The position numbers and the translations under genes are program-made. A stretch of 64,000 nt of DNA from Salvelinus alpinus (lineage: Eukaryota > Chordata > Actinopteri > Salmoniformes > Salmonidae). This document shows, piece by piece, positions 40,701 through 53,100 of this stretch. Positions within the stretch are counted from its first letter, which is position 1, and each line of letters begins with the position of its first letter. The notes beneath the pieces are model-generated. The model saw only the letters and a list, made by a program, of their open reading frames with translations, did no database searches and was not told where the DNA came from. The DNA is taken from positions 7,435,503-7,499,502 of the forward strand of contig NC_092122.1 in assembly GCF_045679555.1 (NCBI RefSeq), in the 5' to 3' direction.

Positions 40701-41711
40701 GCATGGAAAATCCCGCTAGCTCTATATTGTCTGTATCGTCGTTCAGCCACGTCTCGGTGAAACAGAAAATGTTAGTTTTTAATGTCCTGTTGGTAGGATA
40801 ATCTTAATCGTAGGTCATCAATTTTATTTTCCAATGATTGCGCATTAGGAAGAAGAACGGATGGCAGTGGGAGTTTACTCGCTCGCCTACGGATTCTCAG
40901 AAGGCTGCCCGATCTACTGTCCCTTTTCCTGCATCTTTTCTTCATGAAAAATGCGGGGATATGGGCCTGTTCCAGTGAAAGTAGGAAAAAGTTTATTCCA
41001 GTCAGCAGTGAGTAATCCCTGTTCTGATGTCCATTTTCGGTCATAAGAGACGGTAGCAGCAACATTATGTACACAATATGTTAAAAAATAAGTTACACAC
41101 AAAAACTAACAAAATAGCATAATTGGTTGGGAGAATGTAAAACGTCAGCCATGTTCTTCGGCGCCATCTTGATATAATCAGGTGTGCAGGTCACATTATG
41201 CTGGGTGGCAAATTGATGTGTAATTCCTAGTGGAATCCAGCCAGAGTGGGGTTAGCCTACGTTTGCAGCAACCTGGCATTCACCAGCAACCTGCATTCAG
41301 AATGATTGGCGGGTTGGGAAGGATAAGAGATGAGACTACCTAAAGCATCTAAACTGGAACAACCATTTCAGCGCCGGGTACAATAAGTCCAAGTAACATA
41401 TTGGATTAGTTTAGAAAATTGCATGTTATTTATATTTGAGTAGCATAAGATTAATTAATTTATCAATGTACATGCAAAAACAGATATTGAAATAAACAAT
41501 AAAAAAAACAAATCTACCTGCAATAGAGCATGCTGGGAAATATAATGATGGGTGTGGTTTTGGTTCAACACTGGTTATTAACACCAACAGTGGGGTTCTT
41601 TTACACCCGAGTGTTAATTTAACACTTGCAGAGTTAGTTTAACACCTGAATCAATGCTACAAATGTTAAACTGAAATATCAACACTAGGTAACACTGACC
41701 AATTTGCTGTG
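37752..41711. mobile_element. Middle TIR element of the nest
   Basis: Ends CACAGCAAATT and AATTTGCTGTG with inward motifs CAGTGTTAA and TTAACACT repeated (GTGTTAAATCAATACTGAG; GTGTTAATTTAACACTTGC). The superfamily is uncertain because the target duplication is not clear. Confidence 0.65.
38105..41172 (-). mobile_element. Near-full-length LINE with decayed endonuclease and RT
   Basis: About 3.07 kb. The 5' end at the right reads CAAGATGGCGCCGAAGAACA; the 3' end at the left reads AAGTTTGATTTG. Coding order on the minus strand: endonuclease remnant (LFVAVYLPPQNKAGTKTALN, LLVAGDFNAGKLK, 40655-40330), RT start (HKATGPDGLPGCVLKACADQ, 39700), RT middle ([34 protein letters not shown], 39300-39180), active site [20 protein letters not shown] (38985). 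Several frameshifts. The clade is not certain (jockey/Rex-like). Confidence 0.88.
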
Positions 41712-42228
41712 CATAAGTGTAAACGGACAAGATCAGGATGAAGGATGCATGTTAGAACCAGGTATAAACAGGGCTATTGAGATCATATTTTGGCAATGTT
41801 TACAGTAGAGAAACACAGAATGTCTGACATTCTCTTTCAACAGATTGAGGCTGTCTCACAATATTATAATGTAGACTACCTTGAGAGTTGTTACAAAAAT
41901 ACTCAGTGACCGAAACTGGACTCTCGCTGCAGTAAAAACAATTAACCAATGGATAACAAATCCAATCAAATGCTTTCTTTGTAAAAAAACAACAAATATG
42001 AAATTCTTTGTTATATTTGTGTTTTTGTAAAATACAGCAGGTACATCCATGAAGTACATCAGTTATATCAAAAAGATGTTATTTTTTTAAATATACATAA
42101 CCTATACAGGTCCAGTACAAATATATAATTTATGTTCTATGAGATGGTCTGGCGCAGAGCGTTGTTGGTTCCTGCCCATCTCGCGTGTGTGTGTAACAGG
42201 AGAGATCAGGGGAGATAGTCTCAGACTG

Positions 42229-45200
42229 TCACAGCCGTGTCTCTCTCTCTGTGTTGTTGTAGTCTGTTGTGGAAGTCCGTAGCAATTGGTCCGAGTTGGA
42301 GGCTAGGACTTCCTCTTTCCTGAGTACCTCCAGTTCTGCTCCGCCATTGGCCACTTGGTGGGCACTGCGTTCCTCTCTCCGCAGGTGTCGTTTGAGCAGC
42401 ACGAATCCCAGTATACACAGCAGGAAGGAAACTGTCCTCAGGCCCATAGTTAGACCCAGGTAAGCTATCCTGAGGAGAGAGAGACCAGGAAATACACACA
42501 CTCAGAGTCTTGACATTACACTGGTGATTAAAGTGGCAAGGCTACTGGGGTTGCCTTCAATATTGACTTGAAAATCAATGTTCAGCATCTGATGTTATAG
42601 AGGGTATGCCTCTCCGACATGATCACTTTGAAGTAAGTGTGTGGTCTGTGTGCGTTTGTGTTGTGTATCAGGCTTGACCAGTAGTGTGTATGTGTGCATT
42701 ACCTGTATGCTGTAGTGTTGTATATCCGACAGGCTCCTCTCCCTCCGCATCTCTTCTGGCCCCACTTCAGACACGTGGTGTCGATGATTGCCCCAAAGTA
42801 GATGGGCGCTGGGATGCCCGCTGTTATAACACCAACACACACAAAATGATCTACCAGTAATATGGAGGTGGCTAATCTTGGTCATGGAAAAGGGCAATGT
42901 GTGCAGGATTGTGTTCCAACCTAGAGCTAACACACCTGATTCACAAGTAATAATTTTTCAAGGATTACCTTTGCAACAGAGTGGATTTTTAAGAGGATTT
43001 TGTTCAGGGTATTAATCCTAATAGAAGCTGATTAGTGGAGAAATGTGTGACTTGGAAACAAACTGGCTGCAGCTAGTTTTATATCAGTGTTACTAAGCCG
43101 CAGAGCGCTGGCTCTGAGACTGGTATGACTTGATCAGACAGGAGTAGGAGGAAGTTGCCACAAGACGCTGATCTAAGGTCAGTTTTAGTGCCCTCCACAT
43201 GTTAACATTTTGGGTGGTAAACTGATCCTAGAACTGGGATCTGACAGTATTGACTCACCAAGTGTACGTGTGGACAGAGTATGAAACCCCAGAGCTAAGG
43301 ACTTCAGTTGAGGCTTGATACACCTGCATGGGAGAACACCATCATCAACTTGAACTTTACCATAACTATGAATACAGATAATAGATATAGATCTGAAGAT
43401 ATTATAAATGAAATGTCATGATATGAAAGTATCCACAATTTAGTTATGGTTCATTATTAAGTTTGCATACTCAGACCGCTTTAAAGGTCAATTCAAAAGA
43501 CTAGTGTTGTTGACATAATGTAAGTTGACTGAAGACGTTCTGACGTAGCCAGCGAGTACCAAAGAGTGAGTACTACTGACCTCTGTTGGTAGAGCAAGGT
43601 AGTACACTGTCAGAAATGTCTGCCCTTACTACCTTGCTATTTTATTTTTTATTTTATTTAACTTGTCAAGTCAGTTAAGAACAAATTCTTATTTACAATG
43701 ACGACCTACCAAAAGGCAAAAGGCCTCCTGCGAGGACGTGGGCTGGGATAAAAAAATAAAAAAATATACAAATATAGGACACAACACTACATAAAGAGAG
43801 ACCTAAGACAACAACATAGCATGGCAGCAACACATGAAAACACAGCATGGTAGCAACACAACATGACAACAACATGGTAGCAACACAACATGGCAGCATC
43901 ACAACATGGTAGGAGCACAAAACATGGTACAAACATTATTGGGCACAGACAACTGCACAAAGGGCAAGAAGGTAGAGACAACAATACATCACGTGAAGCA
44001 GCCACAACTTTCAGTAAGAGTGTCCATGATTGAGTCTTTGAATGAAGAGAGGAAGATAAAACGGTCCAGTTTGAGTGTTTTTTGCAGCTCGTTCCAGTTT
44101 CTAGCTGCAGTGAACTGAAAAGAGGCGCGACCCAGGGATGTGTGTGCTTTGGGGACCTTTAACAGAATGTGATTGGCAAAACGGGTGTTGTATGTGGAGG
44201 ATGAGGGCTGCTGTAAGTATCTCAGATAGGGGGGAGTGAGGCTATTCAGCTGTTCTCTCAAGACCCAGAGCAAAAACAGAAGCAGACCCATCTCATACAA
44301 CTAAGATTCTAAAAATATCAGAACAAAAGAAAAAGGAAATAGGCCACTGCCAGTAACTTCATTTGTCCCAGTAAGGGCAACACATTTCATCAGGGTCAGC
44401 TGATCGAGCTTTGGGCCGATCTGCTGGATTGTGGTTTGTGTTCGTGTGTGTGCGTGCGTGTGTGTACATGTGTGTGTGTGTGCGCATTTGTGTACATGCT
44501 CAAAGCTGGCGAAGGCTAATCAAGGACTAGTTTTAGCCAGTAACAGTACCGCTCCAAATCACATATTCTACTTTCCTGAAATACAGTAAAACCTCTATTG
44601 CTGACTTTCCTATAACCCCTTTGAAGTATGCCGTGCGATAAAGATTTAAATTAAATGTACTTAAAGTGTACTGAATCTATGTTTCCTGCTTATAACCCTG
44701 AATGGACACACAGGCAGAGAGTAGGAAGAACAATGAGCTGACTCATAAAAATTTCTCTCTCAGTCCAATCAGACCACGAATCCAGAGGACGTAATTCAAT
44801 CACCTGAAAGCATCATGTGACTGTCTCCTTGCCCTCTATAAAGTCTGTTGCAACCATAGAGATAGATAGAAGACTCATCTTTGTATCTGTGCCATTATAG
44901 CGTCTGTGACAGCATGTGCAGCGCCATAGTGCCCCACAGTGGAGGTGTCAAAATACCTATAAAACCTAGTGGTCAAACAGGGAAATGGTTCCAATCATTT
45001 TTCCACCATTCATTTTTTTCCCAAAGGGGATTTTAGAAACACTTAAATAAGGGCTGTGTTTCGCTTACCCCGTGACGTTTTGATAACTGTGTAAATCTCT
45101 CTCGGACAAGGTGACTTTTATCAATATATTTGCCTGTATTTAGCTCCCAAAAAGGAAATGCTAATTAGCTGTTAACTTCTTATGGCTGCAGGGGCAGTAT

Positions 45201-48200
45201 TGAGTAGCTTGGATAAAAGGTGCACAGAGGTGCCCATAGTAAACTGCCTGCTCCTCAGTCCCAGTTGCTAATATATGCATATTAGCAAACACTCTGAAGT
45301 TTCTAAAACTGTTTGAATGATGTCTGTGAGTATAACATAACTCATATGGCAGGCAAAAACCTGAGAAAAAATCCAAACAGGAAGTGGGAATTCTGAGGCT
45401 GGTCGATTTTCAACCAAGATCCTATTGAATTCACAGCGAGATATGAATGACTTTGCACTTCCTACGGCTTCCACTAGATGTCAACAGTCTGTAGAACCTT
45501 GTCTGATGTCTCTACTGTGAAGGGGGGCCGAATGAGAGGGGAATTAGTCAGGTCTGCCATGACCTGACCATGCTTTGACCATGCGCGTTCACATGAGAGG
45601 GAGCTCTGTTCCATCGCTCATCTGAAGTCAATGTAATTCTCCGGTTGGAACGTTATTCAAGATTTATGTTAAAAACATTCTAAAGATTGATTCAATACAT
45701 AATTTGACATGTTTCTACTGACTGTTACGGAACTTTTTGACATTTCGTCAGCTTTTATTGAGTGTTTGAGTGTTTGCTTTTAGTTTAGTGTTTGTTTACC
45801 AAACACGCTAACAAAAATAGCTATTTGGACATAAATTATGGACATTACCGAACAAAACAAACATTTCTTGTGGGAGTCCTGGGAGTGCATTCCGACGAAG
45901 ATCAGCAAAGGTAAGTGAAGATTTATAATGCTTTTTATGAGTTTTGTTGACTGCACAATTTGGCGGGTAACTGTATGGTTTGCTTTTAGTGGCTGAATGC
46001 TGTTTCAATTTATTGAATATTGTGTTTTGCCGTAAAGCTTTTTGAAATCTGACACAGCGGTTGCATTAAGAACAAGTGTATCTTTAATTCTATGTAAAAC
46101 ATGTATCTTTCATCAAAGTTTATGATGAGTATTTATGTTATTTGACGTAGCTCTCTGCAATATCTCCGGATATTTTGGAGGCATTTCTGAACATGGCGCC
46201 AATGTAAACTGAGGTTTTTGTATATAAATATAAACTTTATCGAACAAAACATATGTATTGTGTAACATGAAGTCCTATGAGTGTCATCTGATGAAGATCA
46301 TCAAAGGTTAGTGATTCATTTTATCTCTATTTCTGCTTTTTGTGACTCCTGTCCTTTGGCTGGAAAAATGACTGTCTGTCTGTGATTTTGCGGTGACCTA
46401 ACATAATCGTTTGTGGTGCTTTCGCTGAAAAGCCTATTTGAAATCGGACACTTGTGGGATTAACAACAAGATTACCTTTAAAATGGTATAAAATACATGT
46501 ATGTTTGAGGAATTTTAATTATGAGATTTCTGTTGTTTGAATTTGGCGCCCTGCACTTTCACTGGCTGTTGTCATATCGATCCCGTTAACGGAATTGCAG
46601 CCATAAGAAGTGGGGAAACGATTGGAACCAATTCTCTTATTGACCTTCAGGTTTAAGGAATATTATGACTCTATAAAGGCTATTTACATTTTCTTCTTCC
46701 CAATTGGCGGATCACTCCGGATGAACCGGTTGGACATGACTCCAGCCAATAAAGTTGGAAGTCCCATCCAGTTGACTACATTAAAAAGGTGGAAGTCCTC
46801 AATGGCACTGCCCATGCTAATATGGCCTTTTGACCACTAGAAGCCTCTATGGTTGCAACACGGCTCTTTAAGGCCAGAATTCAATCTGATCGCGATTCGT
46901 CTGCTATGCAGCTTTTAAAGGCAATGGTTCCGCGTTAGAGGAGACCGCGTTCATCATAAACACTGCATATGTCAGCTCAATCAAAAATGACCTTGAAATG
47001 AAGCATAGCAGACAAAGTTGAATTGAATCCCTGCTTAAGTCTGTTACACAGACTACATTCAACTTCTGGTCAGCCATTCTGTCACCCATTGTGAGCCAAT
47101 TTCACTACAGTGAAATGTGAGAACTTTCTGGGTGAGATCATTCTGAAGAAGGTGGTGCAAGTAAATGTAGTAGACTTTATGCAGGTTAGGTTCTCAGTAG
47201 CCATGGTTACACCTTGCATTAACATGTGATTGTCATCCTCCGATCACTATCTGATCGAGATTTTCTTGCGTCTACACATGGTAATATCTGTCTCTTATCT
47301 GCCCACTTCGTCCCTATTGTGAAGAGATTCCCTGGTCCCTCCCTATATGCAAATGAATCCAACTTGCCTTGGACCTCCCTTTATGACACAAGCTGCATAA
47401 ATCGACAGAAAACAGCACGCTTTTATAGTCAATAGTTTATACTCTCATCATTACAGCCTACTTTTGTTATCCAATGATTTAAGACTGGGCGTAATAGACT
47501 ACTGTCCCGATAACCTCGACTTGTACAATATTCAGAGAATCTCTCCAATCCCTAAAAATGTCACCACACAAACAATGTGACTATCTGGATGTGTGTACAA
47601 AATACAATTATTGCACAGTATAAATAAAAATTACACTTAGGCCCTAATGCACACAGTAAAAAGAGAAGCAGGTTAAGTTACAGAGTAGGCCTTTCTGAAT
47701 TCCTTGGCATTTCTGTAGCCTAAAATGTTTTCAAATATTAGAATTTGCGCTGGCATTGGACGTGGGAAGGGGAGAACCCCTTTTCTCTTATTCATAAATA
47801 TCTTTATTTCTATATGCCATTTTAATCAGTGCTGGACGCGGTATTGGACTGTGGCATATCTGGCCACAGTGTCAGTAGGCAGTGGGTTTCTAAAAACATG
47901 TTCTTCATTCAATTGGCTGGTGTGATTTTTATAAGAGGCTGGGACAACTGTGACGTTGGCCAAATGTATACACTTTCGATTTGTTTACACCAAGGATATC
48001 CGTACAAGATGCGTCTTTCACTACCACCAGAGGTGGTCAGAAACACACAATCACAATCAGATCACAATGCATCTTTTGATTGTCTACACCTGTCGACGCA
48101 CAATCAGAATGTGGACATGATCAGGACAACGGACGCATGTTAGAACCAGGTACAAACAGGGCTTCTGATTGTTTCCCCTTTAAGGTAGGTACCTTGTTGT

Positions 48201-50107
48201 AGCCGGAGTCCCACATTTCTTTGTGCTGTCTTGCCAACTGCTATGAACATCCCTTCTTGTGTGTGTGTGTGTGTGTATGGGTGTGTGTGTGTGACTGACC
48301 TGATGAGGACCATGTAGCCTGGCGTGCCACCCAGGGAGATGATAAAGGAAGTGATGACAGAGAGAGCCAGGAAGTAAGGGAAGACACGGTCACAGTCATC
48401 TCTGTGAGGGCAGTGGCCTACACTGGCTGTCAGGTTACCACTGCTCAGCCCTGCTGCCACCACACAGCTACAGTTAGAGAACACCTGCAGAGGCACACAC
48501 ACAGACAAAACAATTTGACATAAAAACAGAAACAACATAACTTGCTGCTTCAAAAGTTTTCCATAAACCCACCAGGGTGCGAGTCAATTCCGACTGAAAT
48601 CATACTGAAATTAACATGGAATTGAACTTTACCCTGTTGCTCACAAGTAATCTGATATATCAGATTACACAGTCCGTTTGCATCTCAAATGGCACCCTAT
48701 TCCCTATATAGTGTACTACTTTTAAACAGAGCCCAAAAGTAGTACACTATATAGGGAAGAGGGTGCCATTTGGGGATGCAGCCTCCGTGCTGCCAATGAT
48801 CCTCATCTCACCGTGTTCTTCCCTGATCCTGTGGAGGTCTGGCAGCCAGCCAGGCAGGGAGAAACGTACGTGATGCCGTTCTCTCCACAGACAGGGTCCC
48901 AGTCTCTGTCTGAACACACACAGTCCGAGTTACAGGCTGAGAATAATGAGCGCTCCTCATACGATACGCCATCCACCCTGAGAGAGAGAAAGAAAAGGAG
49001 AGAAAGAGAACGTTATTAATAGTAGATTTAATTCATATAGCGCTTTTCTTTAGACAGATAATCTAATGAATACAGACATGACTTGACCTCATGACTTGAC
49101 CTCTGCCTGCTCAGATACAGAAGGTTTTATGTGTATTTAATCAAATGCATAATAAGATATATCCTGAACAAAAATACAAATGCAACAAGTGTCGTTCCCA
49201 TGTTTCATGACCTGAAATAAAAGATCCCAGAAATGTTGTGCACAAATTTGTCAACATCCCTGTTAGTGAGCATTTTATCATTTGTCAAGATAATCCATCC
49301 TCCTGACAGGTGTGGCATATCAAGAAACTGATTAAACAGCATGATCATTACAAAGATGCGCCTTGTGCTGGAGACAATAAAAGGCCACTCTAAAATGTGC
49401 AGTTTTGTCACACAACACAATGCCACAGATGTCTCAAGTTTTGAGGGAGCGTGCAATTGGCATGCTAACTGCAGGAATGTCCACCAGAGCGGTTGCCAGA
49501 GATCTAATGTTAATTTCTCTACCATATCGTTTTAGAGAATTTGGCAGTACGTCCAACCGGCCTCACAACCGCAGACCACGTGTAACCATGCCAGCCCAAG
49601 ACCTCCACATCCACATCTTCACCTGCGGGAAATCTGAGACCAATCTTCTGAGACCAGCCACCTGGACAGCTGATGAAACTGAGGAGTATTTCTGCCTGTA
49701 ATAAAGCTCCTCAGTGAGTGGGCTTGGGTCCCAAGTGGGTGGACCTATGGCTGCGTCCCTGCCCAGTCATGTGAAATCCATATATTAGGACCTAATGGAT
49801 TTTAAAAAATTGACTGATTTCCTTATATTAACTGTAACTTAGCAAAATTGTTTCTATTTTTGTTCAGTAAACTTTCACCAACACTCAGCAAACAGTCTTG
49901 ACAGAGCCAGGGGGCGTACAGTACAGTAGATGGGTGAAATCCCTGAATCGCTATTCTAGACCACAGCTCTCCAGTGTTTGAGGTATGCTGTCCTCTAGGA
50001 GCAATTATTAGCATACGCACTCCAGCATGTTACCCGTTTGTGGTGCTGGGAATAGAACATTTACAGAGTAAATACTGTATGTACCTAAGGGCAACTTCTA
50101 CCAAGAG

Positions 50108-50179
<72 letters not shown>

Positions 50180-53100
50180 CCCCCACCGGTTGTAGGGCAG
50201 CGTGATCCCAGCCACTTTGGCGTTCTCGCAGCTCATGACGAAGAAGAAGAGGGATAGGAAGTAGCCTATCAGAGAGGTGCCGAACGCAAACTTGGCCGCT
50301 CCCATGATGCTCAGCTTCAGCCTCTTCATGAGCAGGCCGCCAGTGAAAATTCCCAACGCCACGGCAGGGATGTTGATTGTACCTGGAACAAACAACACAC
50401 ACTCTGTTAAGACATAGGTCTCATTCTTTAGAAATGTTCTTCATTCCTAGTCATGGAGGATTTAGGCCAGGACTAAGGTCTTGACGACAGGTTCAATGGG
50501 ACTGAAACACCATGTGAGCCAGCAAAAAGCCCGAAACCAGGCATTCACTTTCACACAATACCATACTGTAGCTTTTGCTACCTTTCATACCACTGTAGCT
50601 AAAAGTCTACCTTTTATGCCAGTGCTATTCCACAACCCAATACAGCCCCATACATACAGTACAGTAGAGTAGAACCAGGCCATACCGCCTGAGACTCAGC
50701 CTTTGATATAGTTGACAGTAGAGAGAACACACAGTAGCGCTGTCCAACTCCCACTCAAACGCCAAAGCTCTTGGTCTTTTTCATACATCAATGTACAGAT
50801 ACCATATTTGATCTATCCGTACTATTACTGTAGTTAAGCTAGATATTGCATTACCTTTCATACACCGCATGCAATGGTCAGGTCAATAGTGGAGCATGAG
50901 GCCTATTTAGATCAGCATTTACATTTGAGGGTTGAATCAAAACACATTGTATAGCTCAATAAAACAGCGCCCTTTGACCTCCTACTGCTTGATCGAGTCT
51001 TAACAATATTGTATGCATGTGCTTATCTATGCCTGAAGAGAGTCCTTTCAAGTTTCCAATCTAAATTGGACTAGGAATCAAGGCCAGTGTCGGAGGTAAC
51101 GCGTTACAAAGTATTTATTTTGTGGTAACGGGTAATTTAACAGGTACATTTTTCTATTTAATTAATCAGTTACTTAATTACGTTTTCAAATAAGTCATTC
51201 ATTTTACAATATTATTTCATTTTTTTTGTTGTTGTTTCTAACTAGTGAGATGGCAGAGACAATAGCCTTTGCATGGTGGAAGAATTCGCATTACTTTGAA
51301 TTGGTAAGGGGAAAAGGACAGGAACATGTCAGTAAAATGCTAACTCTGCCCCGGAGATAAGTGCCTGTCCGCTGCGAAGAACTCCACTTTAAATATCAAG
51401 AAGCACCTTTAGACTTTTTCTTTCGCCGTATAACGTTAATCGCTACTTTAGAGGAAAGCAGTGAAATGAATCAACAAGGTGTTTTATTTTTGACTTTGAG
51501 TTCTGAATGTTGGAACGTGCATACGTTGTCCTTTTGAGAAGGCTACGCTGCTGCAACTTCTATGAGAATAATACAACTAATTGGTATCTAGACAATCTGG
51601 TTGTTGTGGTTCATGAATTGCATGTTTGGAAAGGGCTATTGCTCGTGTTAACTTGTGTGTTTTCATATCTCTCTGCCAAGTTTGTATCTGTGTTTAAAAC
51701 AGATTGGTAGCCAGTTGTCCTTGTATTTGAGCTCTCCTTTTACTGTGCCCAGTTAGTTTTATACAGCGCCTTCGGAAAGTATTCATACCCCTTGACATTT
51801 TGTTGAAAAAACAGCCTGAATTTAAAATGGTGTGAATGGAGATTTTGTGCCATTGGCCTACACACACAATACCCCATAATGTCAAAGTGGAATTATGTTT
51901 GTTTTTTTATTAATTCAAAATGAAAAGCAGAAATGTCTTGAGTCATTAAGTGTTCAACTCCTTTGTTATGGCAAGCCTAAATAAGTTCAGGAGTAAAAAT
52001 GTGCTTAACAAGTCACATAATAAGTTGCATGGAATCTTAATTTAACATGATTTATTCATGACTACCTCATCTCTGTACCCCACACATACAGATAAGTGTA
52101 AGGTCCCTCAGTCGAGCAGTGAATTTCAAAACAGATTCAACCACAAAGACCAGGGAGGTTTTCCAATGCCTCACAAAGAAGGGCACCTATTGGTAGATGG
52201 GTAAAAATAAAAAGCAAAAAGTGAAGTTATTAATTACACTTTGGATGGTGTATCAATACACCCAGCCACTACAAAGATACAGGCGTCCTGTGGTGGAAAC
52301 AGTCAAGGGATGTGAGTACTTTCTGGAGGAACTGTATATTGTATGTATTATTTTTACTTATGTGTAAATAATTCAACAAAATAATGTATTTATTAAAGAA
52401 TTGTAAAGGAGATATTTAATCTGTCATTATTATTTGAGCTGGTATAGGCCAGAGTTATAGATTACGGACGAAAGGCACATTTTTTACGGTAGCCACTAGG
52501 CCAGGGATCGGCAACATGTGGCCCACGGGCCTAAACCGTCCCGAAAGTGATTTTCTGGGGGTAAAGAACACTGTAAAATCACAAGGACTTCAGATGAAAG
52601 AGTTTAATTTAGAAAATCTGTTCTTAAGTATTCCCAAATAAAAATGTAATAAAAATGTGATCGTGTCTCAATATAATCATGGTATGAAATTATTATCATT
52701 TTCAAATACAACCTCTTTTTGGGCTTAGTTGTGGTCAATTTGCAGTGTACAAATGATTATAATTATGTTCCTGTACCCCAACCATCTGCTCCGGTGGCTT
52801 AATCTAGTTGCCTACCCTTGCACAAGGCCTATCGGTCGTCAGAGTCTCGCCATTTAAAACTAGTGTGCATAAAGCTAATTCTGATAGCCCCTTAAAGGTC
52901 CAACACAACTGTTTTCATCTCAATATCAAATCATGTCTGAGTAACAATTAAGTACCTTACTGTGATTGTTTTCAATTAAAGTGGTCAAAAAGAAACAAAA
53001 ATAGCTTCTTAGCAAAGACCAATTTCTCAAGCAAGAATTTACCTAGGACTGTCTGGGAGTGGTCTGAGCGGGGAGGGGAAAACGATCTGTTATTGGCAGA

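Larger units (their letters stand above)
37651..41775. mobile_element. Outer TIR element of a three-layer nest
   Basis: The arms AGCCCCGTTTATACCTGGTG (37651) and ACCAGGTATAAACAGGGCT (41757-41775) are inverse, about 4.1 kb apart. Internal arm motifs (GTGATTGTGATCAGATC against CAAGATCAGGATGAAGG) are consistent with one short element opened by later insertions. A second copy lies at 47199-48163. Confidence 0.75.

Noticed and set aside
43800-43935. Minisatellite of CAACATGGTAGCAACA units as an independent locus
   Set aside because: It is a normal internal part of the LINE 3' UTR at 43636-44300.
50030-50402. Frames with long HTHTHT tails
   Set aside because: The tail is translated CA repeat after the true exon donor at 50186.
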